From contig JACQRA010000132.1 of the NCBI GenBank assembly GCA_016206725.1, positions 1 through 5,118 of the forward strand: a stretch of DNA of 5,118 nt, in the 5' to 3' direction. Below the pieces are notes generated by a model. That model made no database searches and was not told the DNA's origin. It was given only the letters and a program-made list of their open reading frames with translations. Both the position numbers and the translations under genes were made by a program. This stretch comes from Candidatus Omnitrophota bacterium. GTDB taxonomy: Bacteria; Omnitrophota; Gorgyraeia; Aquiviventales; Aquiviventaceae. Positions 1 to 5,118 of the stretch are shown here, piece by piece; positions within the stretch are counted from its first letter, which is position 1, and each line of letters opens with the position of its first letter.

Positions 1-66
1 ACAGTGTACAGTGTACAGGGTACGGGGCAGTCGTCCTGTTTACTGTTTACTGTTCACTGTTCACTG
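1..66. repeat. Seven-base tandem repeats in opposed orientation (imperfect hairpin)
   Basis: Positions 1-23 hold ACAGTGT twice (1-7, 8-14), then ACAGGGT (15-21) and a trailing AC. Positions 36-66 hold CTGTTTA twice (36-42, 43-49), CTGTTCA twice (50-56, 57-63), then CTG. The two blocks are roughly inverse complements: 1-19 can pair with 35-53 at 15 of 19 positions around a loop of about 15 bases. The right block overlaps the signal-peptide codons of the secretin. The repeat may continue left of the window. Confidence 0.8.
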
Positions 67-89
67 CGGCCTCAGCCGCGTGGGCGCAG
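3..89 (+). other. Signal peptide coding region of the secretin (5' end outside window)
   Basis: In the secretin frame the codons upstream of GTG 90 read without a stop. They give a hydrophobic core (AVVLFTVYCSLFTAASAAWA) followed by Q, typical of a Sec signal peptide with cleavage after AWA. The basic N-region and start codon are not in the window. There is no ATG, GTG or TTG in this frame between 3 and 89. The core is encoded by the seven-base repeat described separately. Confidence 0.75.
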
Positions 90-1532
90 GTGACGGAGCC
101 TTCCGCAGCGGTGACCGCCACCGTCAGCACGCAGACCATTCGGGAACGGTTGGCTCAGCCCATCACCGCGAATTTCCAAGAGGTCGATTTTACCGCTGCG
201 ATGGACTTCCTCTCTGAGGCGGGGGAGGTGAACATCGTCCTCTCGGAAGGCGCCAAGACGGCCGGTAAGCCGGTGACGATGCATCTGGTTGAGATGCCGC
301 TCTCCCGCGTGCTGGATTATCTGCTCAAAGGCCAAGGGCTGCTCTACCGCCTGGACGGTGACACCATTTGGATCGCCGGCCGTGATGAGATGGAAACCGA
401 GCCGCTCGATACGCGGGTCTATTATTTGAAGCAAGGGTTGGGACTGAAGGCCTCCTTTGAGCCGCTCGCGGATGTGCGTGAGAGTGTCGCCCTGCAGGGG
501 ACGGCGGTGAAAGAGCTCAAGACGATCAAAGACATCTTGACCGAGGTGATTCCAGAGGTGGGAGAGAGCTCTTTCCTGGTTGATGAGCGAAGCGGGGCGA
601 TTCTCGTCACGCACGTGCCGTACTATCTGGAGCAAGTCGAGCGGCTGCTGGCTCAATTGGATGTTGAGCCGATTCAAGTGATGATCGAAGCCCGCTTTAT
701 TGAGTTGACCTTGACGGACACCTTTGAGTGGGGATTCGATGAGCAGCTCACCGAGGATCTCGTCGTGAAGAAAGGGCCTGAGGTTCAGTTTGCCACGACC
801 GGACCTGTCCTGAAGCGCGGGACGAAGATCGCGTTCAGCGATTTCGCCAATCAAACCTCAGGCAATGCGCTGAATCTGACGTTTCAAGGGATTCTCACCG
901 GCACCAAGTATTCCGCCGTGCTGCATGCGCTGGCCCAGGACAAGCGGACAAAGACCCTCTCCGCGCCCCGCGTGACGACGCTGAACAACCAAACCGCCGC
1001 CATTAAAGTGGTCACGGAGTTTGTCTATGCGAGTCGGTATGAGGCATCCGTGAAGAAGGAAGATTGCAATGGCGATGGGAAATTTGACGGCACGTGCTCA
1101 TCGGGACTCCGGGAGACCCGGTTCGTTCAAGTCCCCCAGGACTTTCAGACCAAGGACCTGGGCATCTTGCTGCGGGTGACTCCCAGCGTGGGACAAGACC
1201 TCAAGACCATCACCTTGGGTCTCAAGCCTGAAGTCAGCGAAAAGAAAACGGATGACAGCTTCGGGGGAGAGATCTCGCTGCCGAGGTTTACGACGCGCAA
1301 CCTCGAGACGACGGTCGTGATCGAAAACGGGCAAACCGTCGTGCTCGGAGGACTGATGAAGGACACGACGACCAAGACCCGCACCCAAGTGCCGGTGCTG
1401 GGCTCGATGCCGGTGATCGGGTCGTTGTTTCGCAAGGAGGATGATTCCGTGGAACGTTCCAACTTGTTGATTTTCGTCACCGCCCAACTCGTCAATCCCG
1501 CCGGGGCTCATCTCGCATCCGTGAAGAACTGA
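3..1532 (+). CDS. Secretin (type II secretion / type IV pilus outer-membrane channel family), 5' partial
   Basis: Secretin, a multimeric outer-membrane channel for type IV pili or type II secretion. The frame is open to the left window edge. Residues read from 3 to 89 form a hydrophobic stretch ending in AASAAWA-Q, a signal peptide with an AxA-type cleavage site, so the true start lies upstream. GTG at 90 is the first standard start codon inside the window but would remove the signal. Numbering from GTG 90: an STN/N0-like domain at about 26-100, an N1/NolW-like domain at about 107-191 (ending VERLLAQLD), then the secretin barrel at about 192-468. The barrel shows LSAPRVTTLNNQ (290-301), LGILLRVTPSV (358-368) and the hallmark VPVLGSMPVIGSLFR (434-448). 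An EF-hand/dockerin-like loop between two cysteines (D325-C336) sits in the gate region. PilQ, GspD or another subgroup cannot be settled without the upstream genes. The family call is sure; the 5' end is missing. Confidence 0.93.
   Translation, partial: SVQCTGYGAVVLFTVYCSLFTAASAAWAQVTEPSAAVTATVSTQTIRERLAQPITANFQEVDFTAAMDFLSEAGEVNIVLSEGAKTAGKPVTMHLVEMPLSRVLDYLLKGQGLLYRLDGDTIWIAGRDEMETEPLDTRVYYLKQGLGLKASFEPLADVRESVALQGTAVKELKTIKDILTEVIPEVGESSFLVDERSGAILVTHVPYYLEQVERLLAQLDVEPIQVMIEARFIELTLTDTFEWGFDEQLTEDLVVKKGPEVQFATTGPVLKRGTKIAFSDFANQTSGNALNLTFQGILTGTKYSAVLHALAQDKRTKTLSAPRVTTLNNQTAAIKVVTEFVYASRYEASVKKEDCNGDGKFDGTCSSGLRETRFVQVPQDFQTKDLGILLRVTPSVGQDLKTITLGLKPEVSEKKTDDSFGGEISLPRFTTRNLETTVVIENGQTVVLGGLMKDTTTKTRTQVPVLGSMPVIGSLFRKEDDSVERSNLLIFVTAQLVNPAGAHLASVKN
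1062..1097 (+). other. Dockerin/EF-hand-like calcium-binding loop in the secretin
   Basis: Codons 325-336 (counted from GTG 90) read DCNGDGKFDGTC. The D-x-N-x-D-G-x-x-D spacing matches the calcium-binding loop of dockerins and EF-hands, and a cysteine sits at position 2 of the loop and another just after it. It lies between the strand VVTEFVYASRYE and the conserved LGILLRVTP strand. That is where secretins carry the hairpin that forms the periplasmic gate. Metal binding and a disulfide are inferred from the pattern only. Confidence 0.55.
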
Positions 1533-1562
1533 GTCAGCACTGAATCCCACACGATTTCCTCG

Positions 1563-2564
1563 ATGAAACGACTCAGCATTGCAGATGTCGCCCAGCGTGC
1601 CGGCGTGTCCACGACGACGGTCTCGCGGGTGATCAATGACGTCTCGACGGTCTCTGAGGAGAACCGCCGGCGCGTGGAGGAAACGATCAAGAAACTCAAC
1701 TACCATCCCAACCCCAGCGCGCAACATCTCGCGGCGGGGAAGACCAATACCATCGGGCTGCTCATTCCACGCTTTGAAGGCATCTTCCACTCGTACTTCG
1801 CCATGCAGGTCATCAAAGGCATCGGGATCGCCGCGGAGCGCTCGCGCTTCGATCTCTTGCTCCATATCACCGATGGGACAACGTTCCCCGCGGGGGCGAT
1901 TGACGGGGTGATCTTCATGGATGTGTACGGCTGCGAGGAGCTGTTGGACCGCACGATTGATGAGAAGATTCCCTCGGTCGTCTTGAACCACTATCTGGAA
2001 GATTTGCCGGTCAACTGTGTCGCGATCGATAACCGCTTGGGCGCGCAGCGCGTCGTGGACTATCTGATCAAACTGGGACACAAGGAAATCGCCACGATCA
2101 CCGGCGATCTCAAGACCCAAGCCGGCTTGGATCGGCTGGACGGGTTTGTCAACGCCATGAAAACCCGCAAGCTCCCGTTGCCGGAGGGCTATCTCCGTTA
2201 TGGGGATTTCGGGCTACCCAGCGCCCGGAAAGCGGTGGAGGCCTTGTTGGCCATGAAGCATCCCCCCACCGCCATCTTTGTCGCGAGCGACGACATGGCG
2301 TTGGAGACGATCAACGTCGCGATGAGTAAGGGCGTGCGGGTTCCGGAGGAGCTGTCGATTGTTGGATTCGATGACAACCCCATCGCCTCGCAAGCTCGCA
2401 TTCCCTTGACGACGGTTCGGCAGGCTCTCGATGAGATGGGACGCTTAGGTTTTGAGACCCTGCTCGCTGTTGTGCGCGGGAAGAAGAGAATGCCGACCAA
2501 GTTGCTCTTGCCGACGGAGCTGGTGGAGCGGCAGTCGTGTCGCCAGACGTGGCTGGAACGCTAA
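1563..2564 (+). CDS. LacI/GalR-family transcription regulator
   Basis: DNA-binding regulator of 333 residues, the usual family length. An N-terminal LacI-type helix-turn-helix spans residues 4-25 (LSIADVAQRAGVSTTTVSRVIN), followed by helix 3 and the hinge. In the hinge, L56 matches the leucine that inserts into the operator minor groove, while the usual ARxL reads AQHL, so the common Arg is Gln. The periplasmic-binding-protein-like sensor domain runs from TNTIGLLIP (61-69) and includes AIFVASDDMALETI (237-250) and the family hallmark LSIVGFDDNPIASQ (264-277). The effector is unknown; this domain usually binds sugars or purines. Start ATG 1563 gives the standard N-terminus but lacks a clear Shine-Dalgarno sequence. 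The gene lies 30 bases after the secretin stop and 29 before bioU, so it may be cotranscribed with the biotin genes and could regulate them or itself. No LacI-type palindromic operator was recognised nearby. Confidence 0.93.
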   Translation: MKRLSIADVAQRAGVSTTTVSRVINDVSTVSEENRRRVEETIKKLNYHPNPSAQHLAAGKTNTIGLLIPRFEGIFHSYFAMQVIKGIGIAAERSRFDLLLHITDGTTFPAGAIDGVIFMDVYGCEELLDRTIDEKIPSVVLNHYLEDLPVNCVAIDNRLGAQRVVDYLIKLGHKEIATITGDLKTQAGLDRLDGFVNAMKTRKLPLPEGYLRYGDFGLPSARKAVEALLAMKHPPTAIFVASDDMALETINVAMSKGVRVPEELSIVGFDDNPIASQARIPLTTVRQALDEMGRLGFETLLAVVRGKKRMPTKLLLPTELVERQSCRQTWLER

Positions 2565-2577
2565 ACGCTAAGACGTG
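2557..2577. repeat. Short seven-base tandem repeat over the lacI stop codon
   Basis: AACGCTA occurs twice in perfect tandem (2557-2563 and 2564-2570), followed by a related unit AGACGTG (2571-2577). The TAA stop of the LacI-type gene (2562-2564) is inside the repeat. It has the same seven-base period as the other repeats of the window but different base content. With only two exact units it could be coincidence. Confidence 0.5.
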
Positions 2578-2580
2578 AGC

Positions 2581-2584
2581 GAGG
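2581..2584 (+). promoter_or_regulatory. Ribosome binding site of bioU
   Basis: GAGG lies nine bases before ATG 2594 and supports that start. It is the clearest Shine-Dalgarno-like site in the window; those of lacI, bioF and bioD are weak or absent. Confidence 0.6.
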
Positions 2585-2593
2585 ACAAGATCC

Positions 2594-3541
2594 ATGGAAC
2601 CCATCAGGGTCGCGGTCTTAGGGGCCGGCGGTCTTGGACAGGCGGCGCGCCGCCTCATCGGCCTGAAGCAAGAGCTCCGGTTGGTGGCCATCTGCGACAG
2701 CCAAGGGTTCGCCGCCTCGACGGAAGGTCTCTCCTGCGAACACGTTGACTTCAGCATCCCGTGCGACGAGCCCCTGAAGGCCGTGGCGGAGTGGGAGGGC
2801 GCGATTGACGCCGTGCTGGTCACCTTGCCGAATATGCCCAACGAATTCATTCCCACCGTCATCGAGCAATTCGTCAGGCGGCGGCCACAGGTTGTCCTTG
2901 TTGATGTGTTGAAACGCACCGCGGCCGTCTCCCAGATGTTGAGGCTCGATCCCTTGATGAAAGAGACCCAGAGTGTGGCGCTCACCGGCTGCGGGGCCAC
3001 GCCAGGGCTCTTGACGGCGGCCGCAGTCTTGGCGGCTCAGTCGTTCATCCGGGTTGAGCGGGTGGACATCTGGTGGGGGGTCGGCATCGCCAATTGGGCA
3101 GCCCACAAGGCGACGATCCGTGAGGACATCGCGCACATGCCTGGCTACTCCGTCGAGCGAGCCAAGACCATGACCGAGCAGGACGTTGCCGCGCTGCTGG
3201 AGAAGACCGGCGGCGTGATGGAGCTGCACCACATGGAACATGCCGATGACATCCTGTTGGAGCGGGCCGGTGTGGTGGACTCGCAGGATCAGGTGGAAGT
3301 CGGCGGCGTGATGGATACGCGGCATTCGAACAAACCGGTGTCCACCACCATGACCCTGACCGGCATCACGCTTGAGGGCAAGCGGTCCAGCCATCGCTTC
3401 ATCCTCGGCGATGAGACGACGATGGCCGCCAACGTCATCGGCCCGGCGCTGGGGTACCTCAAGCGAGGATGTTGGTTGAAGGCCCGTGGTCTCTTCGGGG
3501 TTTTTGGCTGCACGGATGTCCTGCCGATGGTCGTCCGCTAA
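2594..3541 (+). CDS. bioU: BioU: 8-amino-7-oxononanoate carboxylating dehydrogenase (BioA replacement)
   Basis: A 315-residue protein of the 'saccharopine dehydrogenase-like' group now known as BioU, the cyanobacterial enzyme that replaces the aminotransferase BioA. In the studied Synechocystis enzyme an internal lysine (Lys124) condenses with KAPA. NAD(P)H reduction, CO2 addition and re-oxidation then release the carbamate of 7,8-diaminononanoate; the lysine is consumed, so each protein turns over once. Seen here: a Rossmann loop, VAVLGAGGLGQAARR (6-20); a VLVDVLKRT segment (101-109) whose K107 is the likely donor lysine; TGCGATPGLLTAA (131-143); GVGIANW (162-168); IREDIAHMPGY (175-185); HADDILLERAG (216-226); and GDETTMAANVIGPALGYLK (272-290). 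The match to the cyanobacterial family is from memory, not a search. Position directly before bioF and bioD, with no bioA in the window, supports the call strongly. ATG 2594 has a GAGG nine bases upstream. The stop TAA is followed by an A-run and a repeat. A generic dehydrogenase of lysine or DapB type is the less likely alternative. Confidence 0.87.
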   Translation: MEPIRVAVLGAGGLGQAARRLIGLKQELRLVAICDSQGFAASTEGLSCEHVDFSIPCDEPLKAVAEWEGAIDAVLVTLPNMPNEFIPTVIEQFVRRRPQVVLVDVLKRTAAVSQMLRLDPLMKETQSVALTGCGATPGLLTAAAVLAAQSFIRVERVDIWWGVGIANWAAHKATIREDIAHMPGYSVERAKTMTEQDVAALLEKTGGVMELHHMEHADDILLERAGVVDSQDQVEVGGVMDTRHSNKPVSTTMTLTGITLEGKRSSHRFILGDETTMAANVIGPALGYLKRGCWLKARGLFGVFGCTDVLPMVVR

Positions 3542-3546
3542 AAAAA

Positions 3547-3582
3547 CCGTATCTCGTATTTCGTGAATCGTATTTCGTGACC
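3547..3582. repeat. Seven-base tandem repeat between bioU and bioF (left copy of 34-base direct repeat)
   Basis: Units run from 3548: CGTATCT (3548-3554), CGTATTT (3555-3561), CGTGAAT (3562-3568), CGTATTT (3569-3575) and CGTGACC (3576-3582). Positions 3547-3580 match 4776-4809 at 33 of 34 bases, the only change being A for G at unit 3. The copy fills nearly the whole gap between bioU and bioF. Its last TGA (3578-3580) is in frame with bioF and closes that frame upstream. Confidence 0.9.
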
Positions 3583-3583
3583 C

Positions 3584-4795
3584 ATCCACACCCGCGACGA
3601 GCTCTATCAAGCACTCGACAGCGAGCTGGACGAGCTCGCGCAGCGCGACCTCTTGCGGACGCTGACCACGGTTGAGGCGGTTGATGGCGTCACGGCGACC
3701 ATTGAAGGACGGCGTCTCGTCCTGTGGTGCACCAACGATTACCTCGGCCTCTCCCAGCATCCACGGCTGATCCAGGCGGCGAGTGAAGCCGCTCGTCGCT
3801 GGGGAGTGGGCGCTCGGGCCTCGCGTCTCTTGGCAGGCTCCACCGCCTTGCACCGCCAACTTGAAGAACGATTGGCCTCATTTTTTCATGCTGAGGCAGC
3901 CGCGGCGTTTCCCAGCGGCTATCTCGCCAATCTCGGAATCCTCGGCGCCCTCCTGTCATCGGATGACATCGTCTTCATTGATCGTTTGGCCCATGCCAGC
4001 TTGATTGATGCCTGCCGGCTCTCGCGCGCACGTCTGCGGGTATTTCGTCACAACGACACCGGCCACGTCTCGACATTGTTGAAGCGCACCGCCACGGCCC
4101 GCCCTACGGGTGGGTACCACCGTCGCGTGGTCGTGACGGAAGGCGTCTTCAGCATGGAAGGCGACCGTGCTCCCCTGAAAGAACTCCTCGGTGTGACTCG
4201 GCGCGAGGGCGCGCTCTTATATGTGGACGATGCGCACGGGGCTTTCGCGACCGGTGCGACAGGACGCGGCACGCCGGAGGTGGAAGGTCTCGTCCGCCAC
4301 ACTGCATCGGCGGACAGGCATGAGCCGATGATCTACATGGCCACCCTGGGCAAAGCCCTGGGCTGTCAAGGAGGGTTTGTCGCGGGATCTTCTTCCTTGA
4401 TTCGGTTGATCCAGAATCGCGCGCGCAGTTTCATCTATGAGACGGCGCAGAGTCCTCCGGTGGTGGCGGCGGCGTGTGAGGCCCTTGACGTGATCGAGCA
4501 AGAGCCCTCGCATCGCGAGGCGTTGGCCCGCAACGTTGAGCGGATTCATCAAGGTCTACGGAAAGCGTCTGACACTTTTACGCATATCGTTCCGATCGTC
4601 GTGGGGACGTCTCGCAGGGCGCGCGAGCTCTCCGCATCGCTGTTCGAGCAGGGGATCTTCGCACCGGCCATCCGCCCGCCGACGGTGCCGGAAGGCACCG
4701 CCCGCCTTCGCCTGAGCGTCACCGCCTTGCACACCGAGGAACAGATCGATCATTTAGCTCATGTGCTTCGACAAGCCGTATCTCGTATTTCGTGA
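3584..4795 (+). CDS. bioF: BioF: 8-amino-7-oxononanoate synthase, start codon uncertain
   Basis: PLP-dependent alpha-oxoamine synthase that joins pimeloyl-thioester and L-alanine to give KAPA, the substrate of BioU. Numbering from TTG 3653: TNDYLGLSQHPRL (27-39), SGYLANLGIL (88-97), DRLAHASLIDA (110-120), VTEGVFSMEGD (161-171), VDDAHG (191-196; D192 and H195 contact PLP), TLGKALG (231-237; K234 is the Schiff-base lysine) and AIRPPTVPEGTARLRLSVTA (339-358). The catalytic set is complete. The start is a puzzle: TTG 3653 gives 380 residues but lacks the usual N-terminal helix. The frame continues upstream with family-like sequence (TRDELYQALDSELDELA) to a TGA at 3578-3580, with no ATG, GTG or TTG. 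The only well-placed codon is ATC 3584, giving 403 residues and putting NDYLGL near its E. coli position. ATC is one base from ATG. The C-terminal residues and stop lie inside a repeat. Two short insertions relative to E. coli occur near residues 150-158 and 216-226. Confidence 0.9.
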   Translation: MHTRDELYQALDSELDELAQRDLLRTLTTVEAVDGVTATIEGRRLVLWCTNDYLGLSQHPRLIQAASEAARRWGVGARASRLLAGSTALHRQLEERLASFFHAEAAAAFPSGYLANLGILGALLSSDDIVFIDRLAHASLIDACRLSRARLRVFRHNDTGHVSTLLKRTATARPTGGYHRRVVVTEGVFSMEGDRAPLKELLGVTRREGALLYVDDAHGAFATGATGRGTPEVEGLVRHTASADRHEPMIYMATLGKALGCQGGFVAGSSSLIRLIQNRARSFIYETAQSPPVVAAACEALDVIEQEPSHREALARNVERIHQGLRKASDTFTHIVPIVVGTSRRARELSASLFEQGIFAPAIRPPTVPEGTARLRLSVTALHTEEQIDHLAHVLRQAVSRIS

Positions 4796-4853
4796 GTCGT
4801 ATTTCGTGAACTATTCACACGAAATACGATATACGATATACGAAATACGATCA
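4776..4853. repeat. Seven-base repeats in opposed orientation between bioF and bioD (right direct-repeat copy plus inverted arm)
   Basis: The left arm has CGTATCT (4777-4783), CGTATTT (4784-4790), CGTGAGT (4791-4797), CGTATTT (4798-4804) and CGTGAAC (4805-4811). The right arm has the inverse type: ACGAAAT (4819-4825), ACGATAT twice (4826-4832, 4833-4839), ACGAAAT (4840-4846) and ACGATCA (4847-4853). Positions 4777-4808 can pair with 4818-4849 at 27 of 32 positions, with a loop of nine bases, so the transcript would form a long hairpin. There is no following T-run. The bioF stop codon is in the left arm. Confidence 0.9.
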
Positions 4854-4866
4854 TATCGGTGACTTC

Positions 4867-5118
4867 ATGAACCGAGCAAGAGGGCTGTTTATTACTGGAA
4901 CTGATACCGGAGTGGGGAAGACCCTCGTGGCGGCGGGATTGGCGGCGTGGTGTCGTGCGAAGGGTCTCGACGTCGGGGTGATGAAACCCATTGCCACGGG
5001 AGGAACACGTCAGCGAGGTCAGTGGATCTCGCCTGATGCGATGTTGTTGGCTCGTGCCGCCGGGGTGGACGATCCCGTGTCGCTCATCAATCCGGTCTGT
5101 TTCCGCGAGCCTTTAGCG
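4867..5118 (+). CDS. bioD: BioD: ATP-dependent dethiobiotin synthase, 3' partial
   Basis: First 84 codons of dethiobiotin synthase; the rest lies beyond the window (E. coli BioD has about 225 residues). The enzyme uses ATP to close the ureido ring of dethiobiotin from the carbamate of 7,8-diaminononanoate, which is the form BioU is reported to release. Seen here: the P-loop GTDTGVGKT (11-19) after a short beta strand GLFIT; VMKPIATGG (38-46), with K40 matching the catalytic lysine of the KPxxxG motif; SPDAMLLARAAG (55-66), corresponding to the N-S-DA substrate region; and LINPVCFREPLA (73-84), matching the NPY-F-EP segment. ATG 4867 gives the normal N-terminus. The only possible Shine-Dalgarno is a weak GGTG at 4858-4861. 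The gene follows bioF by 71 bases, which are almost wholly repeat hairpin. Truncation is due only to the window edge. Confidence 0.96.
   Translation, partial: MNRARGLFITGTDTGVGKTLVAAGLAAWCRAKGLDVGVMKPIATGGTRQRGQWISPDAMLLARAAGVDDPVSLINPVCFREPLA

Noticed and set aside
90..92. GTG 90 as the true secretin start
   Set aside because: It would discard a well-formed signal peptide that reads in frame just before it, and a secretin must be exported. It is kept only as a numbering point.
72..854. Minus-strand open frame of 260 codons opposite the secretin N-domains
   Set aside because: Antisense shadow of the secretin; no family resemblance.
1533..1562. LacI-type operator or promoter in the secretin-lacI gap
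   Set aside because: The 30 bases show no convincing palindrome centred on CG and no clear -10/-35 pair.
1098..2120. Minus-strand open frame of 340 codons opposite the secretin end and lacI
   Set aside because: It covers two well-supported plus-strand genes and has shadow-like composition with no recognisable domain.
3577..3675. GTG at 3577 as the bioF start
   Set aside because: It is in a different frame from bioF and its reading stops at 3673-3675; using it would require a frameshift, for which there is no other sign.
2618..3859. Long open frame on the minus strand (413 codons) across bioU and the start of bioF
   Set aside because: It is antisense to two recognisable enzymes, shows no known motif, is rich in His, Arg, Gly and Pro as expected of a GC-rich shadow frame, and crosses a noncoding repeat.
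4776..4853. Rho-independent terminator after bioF
   Set aside because: The hairpin is AT-rich and imperfect and has no T-run after either arm on either strand; it is better described as an inverted pair of heptamer arrays.
3547..4853. CRISPR array or insertion-sequence ends
   Set aside because: The two 34-base copies are separated by a complete bioF gene, not by short spacers, and no transposase or terminal inverted repeat with target duplication is visible.

Overview
The window carries five genes, all on the plus strand and closely spaced. In order they are an outer-membrane secretin (5' end cut by the window edge), a LacI-family transcription regulator, a BioU-type enzyme, BioF (8-amino-7-oxononanoate synthase) and the first 84 codons of BioD (dethiobiotin synthase). 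The DNA is GC-rich. The secretin with a signal peptide implies a Gram-negative (diderm) bacterium. I cannot place the phylum firmly. The mix of a secretin, a cyanobacterial-like BioU and seven-base intergenic repeats would suit an environmental diderm lineage such as Nitrospirota or Omnitrophota, but this is a guess.

Layout: 1-1532 secretin, whose signal-peptide region is written in seven-base tandem repeats; 1563-2564 lacI-type regulator; 2594-3541 bioU; about 3584-4795 bioF; 4867 to the end bioD. Gaps are about 30, 29, 42 and 71 bases, so bioU, bioF and bioD are probably one transcription unit, perhaps with the regulator. No stretch over 300 bases lacks a gene, and I saw no RNA gene, insertion sequence or CRISPR array.

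The three biotin genes form a continuous pathway: BioF makes 8-amino-7-oxononanoate (KAPA), BioU converts it to the 7,8-diaminononanoate level (as the carbamate) without the aminotransferase BioA, and BioD closes the ring to dethiobiotin. No bioA is present in the window. BioU is known as a single-turnover 'suicide' enzyme in cyanobacteria, and the conserved lysine is present here (K107).

The second theme is a family of seven-base tandem repeats placed at gene ends: in the secretin signal peptide (1-66), across the lacI stop codon (2557-2577), between bioU and bioF (3547-3582), and across the bioF stop codon into the bioF-bioD gap (4776-4853). Two 34-base copies (33/34 identical) flank bioF as direct repeats. 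The upstream copy ends just before the BioF reading frame, which has no ATG, GTG or TTG at its expected N-terminus; the best-placed codon is ATC at 3584.
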